Positions 23,666 to 30,495 of a DNA stretch of 64,000 nucleotides are shown here, one piece after another. Position 1 is the stretch's first letter. Each line of letters starts with the position of its first letter. Under the pieces are notes generated by a model. It ran no database searches and was not told the origin of the DNA. It saw nothing but the letters and a program-made list of their open reading frames with translations. This DNA is from an uncultured Bacilli bacterium (GTDB lineage Bacteria; Bacillota_I; Bacilli_A; RF39; UBA660), in contig CAKPEZ010000005.1 in the NCBI GenBank assembly GCA_934149465.1, positions 29,698 through 93,697 of the forward strand, in the 5' to 3' direction. A program made the position numbers and the translations under genes.

Positions 23666-24688
23666 ATGACTAAATATTTTGATATGAAAGAAAATATTGA
23701 TGAGATTGAACTAAAAGAAGCAAGTAAGTTAATTGAAGATGGAGAATTAGTTATATTTCCAACAGAAACAGTTTATGGGATTGGCGCTAATGGATTAGAT
23801 GGTGAGGCTGTTAAGAATATTTTTATAGCAAAAGGAAGAGCACAGGATAATCCCCTTATTTTACATATATCTGATATTGAAATGGTTGATAAGATAGCAA
23901 CTGATATTAGTGATATGGAAAGAAAAATAATTGATATATTTTTTCCTGGACCTTTGACAATTATTTTAAAAAAGAAAGACGTAGTACCAAGCATTGTATC
24001 TGGAGGACTTGATACAGTTGGAATAAGGATGCCAAGTAATAAGATTGCTAATTCTTTAATTAAATATGCTAATGTTCCAATAGCGGCTCCTTCAGCAAAT
24101 ATTTCTGGTAAACCTAGTGGAACTACTTTAGATGATATAAAAGATGAATTTGCTGATAAGGTATCTTGTATGATAGATGGTGGTAATACCTTAATAGGTG
24201 TTGAATCAACTGTTATAAGAGTAATTGATAATAAAATAAGAATATTAAGACCAGGGAAAATTACAGCTGAAGATTTTAAAATTTATGGATTTGATGTAGA
24301 ATTAGATAATAGCATTTTTAAAGAGATTGGTAAAAATGATAAGGTATTATCTCCTGGTATGAAATATAGACACTATGCTCCATTGAAAGAATGTTTATTA
24401 ATTTATTCTTCTGATATTGGTAAATTTGTTAATAAAGTTAATAGCTATTTAGGAGAAAGAAAAGTATTAGTTGTTTGTAAAGATAATCATAAGAAGTATT
24501 TTAAAAATTGTATTGGAATGGGAACTACTTTGGAAGAAATATCTTATAATATATTTCATATTCTTCGTGAAATTGATAAAACTGATTTTGATTTAGTAAT
24601 TATTGAAGGCGTTAAAAAAGAAGGACTTGGTATAGCTATTATGAATAGATTAATAAGAGCATGTTCTCATAATTATATTGAATTATAA
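23666..24688 (+). CDS. L-threonylcarbamoyladenylate synthase (Sua5/YwlC type)
   Basis: Makes threonylcarbamoyl-AMP for the t6A37 modification of ANN-decoding tRNAs. The YrdC domain shows ASKLIEDGELVIFPTETVYG, KGRAQDNPL and APSANISG; the C-terminal ~100 residues form the extra Sua5 domain after SPGMKYRHYAP. 340 aa, the long Sua5 form. It looks like an essential housekeeping gene placed between the toxin-antitoxin locus and the Nudix/MazG/NADAR group. Confidence 0.94.
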   Translation: MTKYFDMKENIDEIELKEASKLIEDGELVIFPTETVYGIGANGLDGEAVKNIFIAKGRAQDNPLILHISDIEMVDKIATDISDMERKIIDIFFPGPLTIILKKKDVVPSIVSGGLDTVGIRMPSNKIANSLIKYANVPIAAPSANISGKPSGTTLDDIKDEFADKVSCMIDGGNTLIGVESTVIRVIDNKIRILRPGKITAEDFKIYGFDVELDNSIFKEIGKNDKVLSPGMKYRHYAPLKECLLIYSSDIGKFVNKVNSYLGERKVLVVCKDNHKKYFKNCIGMGTTLEEISYNIFHILREIDKTDFDLVIIEGVKKEGLGIAIMNRLIRACSHNYIEL

Positions 24689-24734
24689 TGATTTTAACTT
24701 AGTTTTATGTTAGAATTATGCTAGAGGTGAAATT

Positions 24735-25151
24735 ATGAAAAATTATAATGTGGTTGTAGTATTTAATAAAGAGTTAAATAAAGTTTTGATGTGTAAACGA
24801 ACTAAAGAACCATATAAAGACATGTTTAATTTAGTTGGAGGTAAAATTGAAAAAGAAAATGATGGTTTAAATGAAGCTTATAGAGAATTATTTGAAGAAA
24901 CTAATATAACTAGTAAAGATATTTCTTTAACGCACTTTATGAATATTGAATATATTACTTTTAATAAGAAGCTTGAAGTTTATTATGGTATATTAAATAA
25001 AGAGGTACGTTTAATAGAAAAAGTCAATAGTCTTGAATGGCTAGACATGGATGATAATTTCTTTAATATGAATAAATATGCTGGAGAAGGAAATATAGGT
25101 CATATAATAGAAGAAATTAAAATTAATTTATTAAGGGATAATAAGGATTAA
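24735..25151 (+). CDS. Nudix hydrolase
   Basis: 138 aa. Starts with a beta-strand (NYNVVVVFNKELNKVLMCKR) and carries a full Nudix box: GGKIEKEN...EAYRELFEETNI, the REx2EE metal-binding core being intact. Family members hydrolyse nucleoside diphosphate-linked compounds (oxidised dNTPs, ADP-ribose, NAD-type molecules); the substrate cannot be told. AGAGGTGA ribosome binding site. A MazG-like gene follows after 6 bases, so the two probably form a nucleotide-cleaning unit. Confidence 0.9.
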   Translation: MKNYNVVVVFNKELNKVLMCKRTKEPYKDMFNLVGGKIEKENDGLNEAYRELFEETNITSKDISLTHFMNIEYITFNKKLEVYYGILNKEVRLIEKVNSLEWLDMDDNFFNMNKYAGEGNIGHIIEEIKINLLRDNKD

Positions 25152-25157
25152 TATTTT

Positions 25158-25457
25158 ATGGAAATGAAAAAAATTCAAAAAGAAATATGGTTAAATAAAA
25201 TTAACAAAGGCTTTAATACAACAGATGTTAATAAAGAGTTTTGCTTACTTTATGGTGAAGTAGGAGAAGCTTATGAAGCTTATCGGAAGAAAAAAGATGA
25301 TTTAGGAGAAGAATTAGCCGATATTGCTATTTATTTAATGGGATTATCTGAAATGTTAGGTTTTGATTTAGAAGATGAAATAGAGAAGAAAATAATAAAA
25401 AATAAAAACCGTGTATATAAAAATATAGATGGTGTTAATGTGAGAATTAGTGATTAA
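25158..25457 (+). CDS. MazG-like nucleotide pyrophosphohydrolase
   Basis: 99 aa. Short all-alpha MazG-type protein: LLYGEVGEAYEAYRKK supplies the ExxE metal ligands and DLGEELADIAIYLMGL the second ExxD pair. Such enzymes split (d)NTPs to NMPs + PPi. The ending KNKNRVYKN is common in the family. Directly after the Nudix gene and 43 bases before the WYL regulator start. Confidence 0.85.
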   Translation: MEMKKIQKEIWLNKINKGFNTTDVNKEFCLLYGEVGEAYEAYRKKKDDLGEELADIAIYLMGLSEMLGFDLEDEIEKKIIKNKNRVYKNIDGVNVRISD

Positions 25458-25500
25458 ATTTTTATTTATTTATATAATATTTAATAATTGGGGTGAATTT

Positions 25501-25977
25501 ATGTCAAAGTTATCAAATGTATTAGAAATGCTTCGATTATTACAAAATGGGAAAAAATATAATATTAATGAACTTTCCAAAAGATTAGAAGTATCACCTA
25601 GAATGATAAGGCAATATAAAGATGAATTAGAGTATGCTGGTATTTACGTTGAAACAATAAGAGGACCATATGGTGGATATGTATTAAATCAAAATGTGAA
25701 ATTACCTCAAAGATTTGTAAAAACAGATAATACTGAAATAAATAATAGATTATATTTTAATATTTTAAGTAAATGCATAAAAGATAAAAAGAAGTGCTAT
25801 ATAAAATATTATTCTAAAGAGCATGATAGAATAACTTCTAGAATAATTAGACCATATGATTTAATTATTTTTGATAATGAATGGGGAGTTGCAGCTTTTT
25901 GTGAAAATAAACAAGAAATTAGGCATTTTTATTTAAAAAGGATAACTCAGATAAAACAATTAGAAGATTTTTTTTAA
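25501..25977 (+). CDS. HTH/WYL-domain transcriptional regulator, compact form
   Basis: 158 aa. N-terminal HTH_11-type domain (LSNVLEMLRLLQNGKKYNIN, SPRMIRQYKDELEYAGI) joined to a short WYL-like domain (CYIKYYS, RIIRPYDLIIFDNEWGVAAF, IRHFYLKRITQI). The central tripeptide is WGV rather than WYL. Full-size WYL regulators are ~300 aa, so this is a shortened form with little linker and no WCX part. WYL domains sense nucleic acid or nucleotide ligands and often control defence genes. ATG 25501 has GGGGTGA upstream; an in-frame upstream ATG at 25450 lies inside the MazG-like gene and encodes an unlikely hydrophobic lead. Confidence 0.82.
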   Translation: MSKLSNVLEMLRLLQNGKKYNINELSKRLEVSPRMIRQYKDELEYAGIYVETIRGPYGGYVLNQNVKLPQRFVKTDNTEINNRLYFNILSKCIKDKKKCYIKYYSKEHDRITSRIIRPYDLIIFDNEWGVAAFCENKQEIRHFYLKRITQIKQLEDFF

Positions 25978-26036
25978 TCTGACATATATACTTCCTATTA
26001 TTGATGTATATTTATCTTTGAAAGGAAGATAAATAT

Positions 26037-26531
26037 ATGATAAAATTAGAACAATATAGAGATAAATGGTTGGCTGAAAAAAATGATGATGTGATAGGAT
26101 TCTATCCTAGAGAATTTTATCCTTTGGATAATTTTTCTTCATTTAAAGTAAAGTGGAATGGATACTTATATTCATCAGTTGAAGAAGCATTTCAAGTTGC
26201 TAGATTTATTGGAAGTGCAGATGATCTAGTTGAAAAAATAAAGAAATCTTATTCAGCAGATGATGCTCAAAGAATAGCATATGCTAATATTGATAGACAA
26301 AGAAAAGACTGGAATGAAATAGAACTTTCTATAATGGAAGAATTACTTAGATTAAAAGTAGAGCAAAACCATTATGTAAAAAGAAAATTACTTCAGACAA
26401 AAGATTATGTTATTGTAGAAGATTCACCAAAAGATTCTTATTGGGGTTGGGGATTTGAACGAAATGGAGAAAATCATCTTGGAAAAATATGGATGAAGAT
26501 TAGAGATGAACTTAAAGGTAAAAATGTATGA
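26037..26531 (+). CDS. NADAR domain protein (YbiA-like)
   Basis: 164 aa. Recognised by FYPLDNFSSFKVKWNGYLYSSVEEAFQVAR at the N-terminus and the C-terminal EDSPKDSYWG...LGKIWMKIRDEL. NADAR proteins cut N-glycosidic bonds, known for riboflavin-intermediate cleaning (YbiA) and for removing ADP-ribose from guanine bases in DNA. AAGGAAG ribosome binding site. It follows the WYL regulator by 59 bases; together with the Nudix and MazG-like proteins this suggests handling of ADP-ribose/NAD-type or nucleotide metabolites. Confidence 0.87.
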   Translation: MIKLEQYRDKWLAEKNDDVIGFYPREFYPLDNFSSFKVKWNGYLYSSVEEAFQVARFIGSADDLVEKIKKSYSADDAQRIAYANIDRQRKDWNEIELSIMEELLRLKVEQNHYVKRKLLQTKDYVIVEDSPKDSYWGWGFERNGENHLGKIWMKIRDELKGKNV

Positions 26532-26622
26532 TTATTTAGATTATAAGTGTCCTAAAGTTGTGAGTATTCTTTGGTTTATGAATAAAGAAGGAATGCATAC
26601 TGATATAAAGAAATTGATATAA
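26524..26622 (+). CDS. Possible 32-aa leftover ORF after NADAR gene
   Basis: ATG 26524 overlaps the NADAR stop (ATGTATGA) and opens 32 codons, MYDYLDYKCPKVVSILWFMN onward, ending at TAA 26620. No family recognised; may be a remnant of a longer gene or chance. Confidence 0.25.
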   Translation: MYDYLDYKCPKVVSILWFMNKEGMHTDIKKLI

Positions 26623-26687
26623 AAAATATCTAAGCTTTATACTTTAAAAATTATAAAAAAACTGTTATACTTAGATTAGGTGATAAT

Positions 26688-27590
26688 GTGACAAAAGTAT
26701 TGTGTTTAGGAAATTGTTCTTATGATATTACGATGCCTTTAGAAGAGTTTCCTTTGGAAAATATTAAGTACCGTGTAAAAGAAAAGGTAGAATGTGGAGG
26801 GGGACCTGCTTCTAATGCTGCTTATTTACTTGGTAAATGGGGAATAGATACTTATTTTGCTGGGATAGTTGGAAATGATTTATATGGTAATAAAATTAAA
26901 GAAGAATTTAATAAGATAGGGGTAAAAACTAATTATTTAGAGTTAGCTAAGAATGTAGAAACACCTGTAAGTTATATCTTAGTAAATAAGAAAAATGCTT
27001 CAAGAACTATTTTTACTTACCGAAGTCAAGATATAAAAATGCATAAGAAAAGGTATGGAATAAATCCAGATTATATTTTAGTTGATGGCGAAGAAAAAGA
27101 AATGGCGGAATTTGTTTTGAGAAGAAATAAGAAAGCTATTAAGATAATAGATGCTGGTAAGTATAATGATGATGTTGTTAGGTTAGCTAAACTTTGTGAT
27201 TATATAGTAGCATCTAAAAACTTTGCAGAGGATTTTACTGGTATTAAGATTAATCTTGCTAATGGAAATAGCATAAATGAGATATTTAGAATTTTAGAGA
27301 GTAATTTTCATGGTAATATGGTTATTACTGTTGAGAAAGATGGTTGCCTTTATAAAAATGATGGAGTTGTTAAATTGATGCCTGGATATACGGTTAAAGC
27401 TTTAGATACTACTGGTGCTGGTGACATATTTCATGGGGCATTTGTATATGCTTTAGTAAAAGGATATTCTTATGAAGATATTATGAGGTTTGCTAATATT
27501 ACTGGGGGATTATCTGTAAGAAAAATAGGGGGACGTTATTCTGTTCCTGAATTAAGAGAAGTGTTTGATGTTTATGAGAAGAGTTTATGA
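26688..27590 (+). CDS. PfkB-family sugar/nucleoside kinase, GTG start
   Basis: 300 aa ribokinase-fold enzyme. N-terminal GNCSYDITMP, the substrate loop GGGPASNAAYLLGKWGID, FAGIVGNDLYG and the C-terminal DTTGAGDIFHGAF with the catalytic Asp and anion hole. The substrate (ribose, fructose, nucleoside) is not evident. Start is GTG 26688 with AGGTGA at proper spacing; an overlapping ATG at 26686 is out of frame. The 3' end overlaps the Smr gene. Confidence 0.9.
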   Translation: MTKVLCLGNCSYDITMPLEEFPLENIKYRVKEKVECGGGPASNAAYLLGKWGIDTYFAGIVGNDLYGNKIKEEFNKIGVKTNYLELAKNVETPVSYILVNKKNASRTIFTYRSQDIKMHKKRYGINPDYILVDGEEKEMAEFVLRRNKKAIKIIDAGKYNDDVVRLAKLCDYIVASKNFAEDFTGIKINLANGNSINEIFRILESNFHGNMVITVEKDGCLYKNDGVVKLMPGYTVKALDTTGAGDIFHGAFVYALVKGYSYEDIMRFANITGGLSVRKIGGRYSVPELREVFDVYEKSL

Positions 27591-27849
27591 TATATTTTTG
27601 GATAGTCTTCCTAGTATAGATTTGCATGGTTTTGATAGGGATACTGCTAGTATTGCAACTTCTGATTTTATTTTAGAAAATGTTGTTTTAGGAAATTCTA
27701 AAGTTGTTATTATTCATGGAATAGGTGAAGGAATAGTGCGTAGTTCGGTTCATCAAAATCTATCTAAAAATAAATATGTTATTTCTTATAAACAAGATAA
27801 TTTTAATCCTGGCGTTACTGTTGTTGAACTAAATGTTGACAAAAGATGA
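27568..27849 (+). CDS. Stand-alone Smr domain protein
   Basis: About 93 aa. Contains the Smr core: IDLHGFDRDTA, KVVIIHGIGEGIVRSSVH (the xGxG loop) and the closing NPGVTVVEL. Smr domains are nucleases acting on DNA branches or on stalled-ribosome mRNA (as in MutS2 C-termini); lone Smr proteins are common. The start is uncertain: ATG 27568 or 27574, both inside the 3' end of the kinase gene, so translation is likely coupled. Confidence 0.85.
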   Translation: MFMRRVYDIFLDSLPSIDLHGFDRDTASIATSDFILENVVLGNSKVVIIHGIGEGIVRSSVHQNLSKNKYVISYKQDNFNPGVTVVELNVDKR

Positions 27850-27864
27850 CAAACGTGCTAGAAT
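27836..27864 (+). promoter_or_regulatory. Promoter for 27897 surface protein
   Basis: Perfect TTGACA (27836-27841) overlapping the end of the Smr gene, 17-bp spacer, TAGAAT (27859-27864) with TG extension. Confidence 0.85.
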
Positions 27865-27896
27865 ATATAGCGAATTCATGAAATGGGGGTTTTATT

Positions 27897-29240
27897 ATGT
27901 ATTCAGAAGATACAGCTTATCGTGAAAGATTTAATTGGAAAGACTTTTTAGGAAGAGTAATACTTGTACTTTTATTTGTATTTTTATTGATGTGGTTATT
28001 TCCAATGCCTAATATAGATAAGTTAGAAGATAAAGTTGGTAATTTAGAAGATAAAGTTACTATTTTAACTGATCGTATTTATGCAGAAAATCTTGAGAAA
28101 TTAACAAATGTAGCAACTAACTATTTTACAGTAAGCAGATTACCTAAAGAAGTAAATGGTAAGGTTACTTTAACTTTAGATGAAATGCTAAAGAAAAAGT
28201 TAATTTTAGATTTTAAGGATAAAGATGGTAATAGTTGTGATCGTAATAAATCTTATGTAGAAATTATAAGAAAAGATAAAGAGTATGAAGTAAAGACTGT
28301 TTTAACTTGTGGAGAAGTTTCTGATTATGTTATTAGTTATATGAACTTAGAGTGTAATTTATCTTGTGATAATAGTTGTACTTTAAAAGAGAAGGTTCCT
28401 AATGTTGAACCTACGGTAACTCCTTCAAAGCCAGGCAAGAGTAATCCTACTACTTATACTATTTACCAATATTCAAGAACTACTGAAATAGGTAAATGGA
28501 CTGAGTGGAGCGAGTGGACTACTGATACTGTAACTGGTGATCAAATTGAGAAGAAGCTAGAGTATACTGGTAAGAAATGGATTTCTAAGCCTGTTTATAG
28601 TTATGAATATACAAGAACTGTTACTACTCCTGGTGAGTGTTATGAAGAGACTGTTAAGGGAGAATGTAAGGATGTTAAGAAGCTTGTATCTGCTGGTCAA
28701 TCTAAAACTTGTACAAGAGAGTATCAAGATGAAGAAAATTATTGTGTTGATAAGCGACAACGTTATGTAGTTGGTACTTATTATGGTAGAGAATGTTCTA
28801 CATGTGCTGTTAAGCTTATGTATAAATATGCTTATAAGACAGTACAAGATTGTTCTAATACAAGACCAGTTACAAAAACTGAAAGGTATGATTGTTCTAC
28901 TAGTGATGTATATACTACTGTTAAAGAATGTGAGCCTGATACTACTAAGAAAGTATGTGGATCCTCTTCTTCTAAGACTGAAACTGTTTGGTCTGAAAAG
29001 ACTAGTCTAGATGGATATACTAAAACTGGTAATAAGAAAGTTGTGCGTGATGAAGGTCATTATGAATATACTTCATGGGTAGTAACTATTCCTGAAGGAT
29101 ATGAAAAAGATCAAACTAGAACATTATATAGATATCGTAATTATGTAGTAACTCGTAATACTGAGTATAAATGGGATTCTAATCCAAATTTAGGTGATGG
29201 ATGGATTCGTACTGGTAAAACACAAACAGTTACAAAATAG
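27897..29240 (+). CDS. Membrane-anchored Cys-rich protein with coiled coil and WSxW motif
   Basis: 447 aa, no known family. Residues ~22-42 form one transmembrane helix (VILVLLFVFLLMWLFPM) after a short charged N-terminus, then a coiled coil (DKLEDKVGNLEDKVTILTDR), a folded region, a Pro-rich hinge (EPTVTPSKPGKSNPTT) and a long outside part rich in Cys, Tyr, Thr and Glu. WTEWSEW near residue 202 resembles the tryptophan ladder of thrombospondin type 1 repeats, and the following Cys pattern (GECYEETVKGEC, QSKTCTREYQDEENYC) adds to this, but true TSP1 modules are rare in bacteria. Expression from its own strong promoter. Probably a surface protein; the binding partner is unknown. Confidence 0.75.
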   Translation: MYSEDTAYRERFNWKDFLGRVILVLLFVFLLMWLFPMPNIDKLEDKVGNLEDKVTILTDRIYAENLEKLTNVATNYFTVSRLPKEVNGKVTLTLDEMLKKKLILDFKDKDGNSCDRNKSYVEIIRKDKEYEVKTVLTCGEVSDYVISYMNLECNLSCDNSCTLKEKVPNVEPTVTPSKPGKSNPTTYTIYQYSRTTEIGKWTEWSEWTTDTVTGDQIEKKLEYTGKKWISKPVYSYEYTRTVTTPGECYEETVKGECKDVKKLVSAGQSKTCTREYQDEENYCVDKRQRYVVGTYYGRECSTCAVKLMYKYAYKTVQDCSNTRPVTKTERYDCSTSDVYTTVKECEPDTTKKVCGSSSSKTETVWSEKTSLDGYTKTGNKKVVRDEGHYEYTSWVVTIPEGYEKDQTRTLYRYRNYVVTRNTEYKWDSNPNLGDGWIRTGKTQTVTK

Positions 29241-29272
29241 GAGCTTATCCCTTAAGGGGATGGCTCTTTTTC
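29241..29272 (+). terminator. Terminator after 27897 gene
   Basis: GAGC/GCTC and ATCCC/GGGAT form a strong stem with a TTAA loop, followed by TTTTT. Confidence 0.88.
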
Positions 29273-29280
29273 AGCCAAAT

Positions 29281-29309
29281 TTGACATGATAGTTAATTTG
29301 TGCTATAAT
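29281..29309 (+). promoter_or_regulatory. Promoter for 29352 gene
   Basis: Perfect TTGACA (29281-29286), 17-bp spacer, perfect TATAAT (29304-29309) with TG extension: the best consensus promoter in the window, so the small downstream gene is probably highly expressed. Confidence 0.92.
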
Positions 29310-29351
29310 TAATACGTAATTTGGTTGAAGATATAATTAGGGGGGATAATT

Positions 29352-29771
29352 ATGAAGAACGGTTACGTTATAGAATATTTAAATGAGAATGAGTTTCGTA
29401 AGAAAGAAAGAGCAGTAAAAAAATATAATATGCTTGCTTATAAGAAATTAATGTTTGATTTCTATCCTGCATTTAGAGAAGGTAAATTTGATGGAGTTGT
29501 AGTTTCAACTAATCAAAAACTTAATATTAAAAAATATGAATTAAAGTTACCTACTGATGCAATGTTTTCAAAAGTTCATGGTGATATTTTATTACATTAT
29601 ACTGTTTATGAAGATCAAAATATTGTTATGTTAGATACTATTACACCAGAAGATATTTTAACTGAAGGACATCAAAGCGAGTTATCTACTTATAAAGGTG
29701 TTATGGTTTCTAAGAGTCATGCTGATAAAGACATATTTAAAATTAATTTATTAAATATGTTAGGTGAATAA
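29352..29771 (+). CDS. Hypothetical protein under a consensus promoter
   Basis: 139 aa, family not recognised. Soluble, no signal peptide; starts MKNGYVIEYLNENEFRKKER and has beta-rich stretches (FDGVVVSTNQKLNIKKYELK, ILLHYTVYEDQNIVML). Very good ribosome binding site (AGGGGGGAT) and a near-perfect promoter suggest strong expression. Followed by its own terminator, so monocistronic. No function can be named. Confidence 0.75.
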   Translation: MKNGYVIEYLNENEFRKKERAVKKYNMLAYKKLMFDFYPAFREGKFDGVVVSTNQKLNIKKYELKLPTDAMFSKVHGDILLHYTVYEDQNIVMLDTITPEDILTEGHQSELSTYKGVMVSKSHADKDIFKINLLNMLGE

Positions 29772-29798
29772 AGTAACTTGTAAAAGTTATTTTATTTT
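29770..29798 (+). terminator. Terminator after 29352 gene
   Basis: AAAGTAACTT and AAGTTATTTT pair (one G-U) around GTAA, then a T-rich tract. Confidence 0.6.
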
Positions 29799-29874
29799 CT
29801 TTAAAATTAAGCGTTTTAAATTATAGTTTTTAGTATTATAAAATATAATATTATAAATAATAGAGGTGTAGCCA

Positions 29875-30393
29875 ATGGGTTTTATCTATAATGATAAAGA
29901 ATATATAAATATAGTTAACGATATATTAGAGGATTCGGAATTTAGAAAAATTGATGGCCTTGTTCATCATGGTTTATCTAGATTAGATCACTCTTTAAAA
30001 GTTTCTTATTTTTCTTATAAGGTTGCTAAATTATTAAGACTTGATGTTAGGAAGACAGCTCGGGCTGGATTACTTCATGATTTCTTTTTAAGTGATAATG
30101 AGAATATGAAAGATAAGATTACTAGTTTATTTGCACATTCTTCGAAAGCTGTAAAGAATGCAGATGAACGTTTTATTCTTTCTGATAAAGAAAAAGATAT
30201 AATTATTAGTCATATGTTTCCAATTGCTTCTCCTAAACCACCAAAATATATGGAGGGATGGGTTGTTAGTACTGTTGATAAAGTAGTTGGTACTTATGAG
30301 TTTGCTTATACTTATTCGCATGGCTTTAAATTAAAATTTAGAAATGCTTCTGTTTTGATAGCGCTTTTTGTTAGTCAGTTTATTCATGTTTAG
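29875..30393 (+). CDS. HD-domain phosphohydrolase
   Basis: 172 aa. HD superfamily pattern: His in RLDHSLKVSYFSYKVAKL, the HD doublet in AGLLHDFFLSD, His in LFAHSSKAVKN and Asp in VVSTVDKVVGTYE. Short form without extra domains, similar to the YqeK/uncharacterised HD proteins of Firmicutes; the substrate is unknown. Ends at a strong terminator. Confidence 0.85.
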   Translation: MGFIYNDKEYINIVNDILEDSEFRKIDGLVHHGLSRLDHSLKVSYFSYKVAKLLRLDVRKTARAGLLHDFFLSDNENMKDKITSLFAHSSKAVKNADERFILSDKEKDIIISHMFPIASPKPPKYMEGWVVSTVDKVVGTYEFAYTYSHGFKLKFRNASVLIALFVSQFIHV

Positions 30394-30427
30394 AAAGTTT
30401 ACTCTTTTTTGGAGTAGACTTTTTTTT
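30394..30427 (+). terminator. Terminator after HD gene
   Basis: AAAGTTTACTC pairs with GAGTAGACTTT (one G-U), followed by a long T run. Confidence 0.88.
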
Positions 30428-30495
30428 ATGTCAAATAAATATACAAATAGAAAAAAGTATGTTAGAATAAAGGTATATTTAAGAGAGGGATTATT

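Noticed and set aside
28557..28847. 96-codon minus-strand frame inside the 27897 gene
   Set aside because: Shadow frame of a Thr/Cys-rich coding region, low complexity and no start signals.
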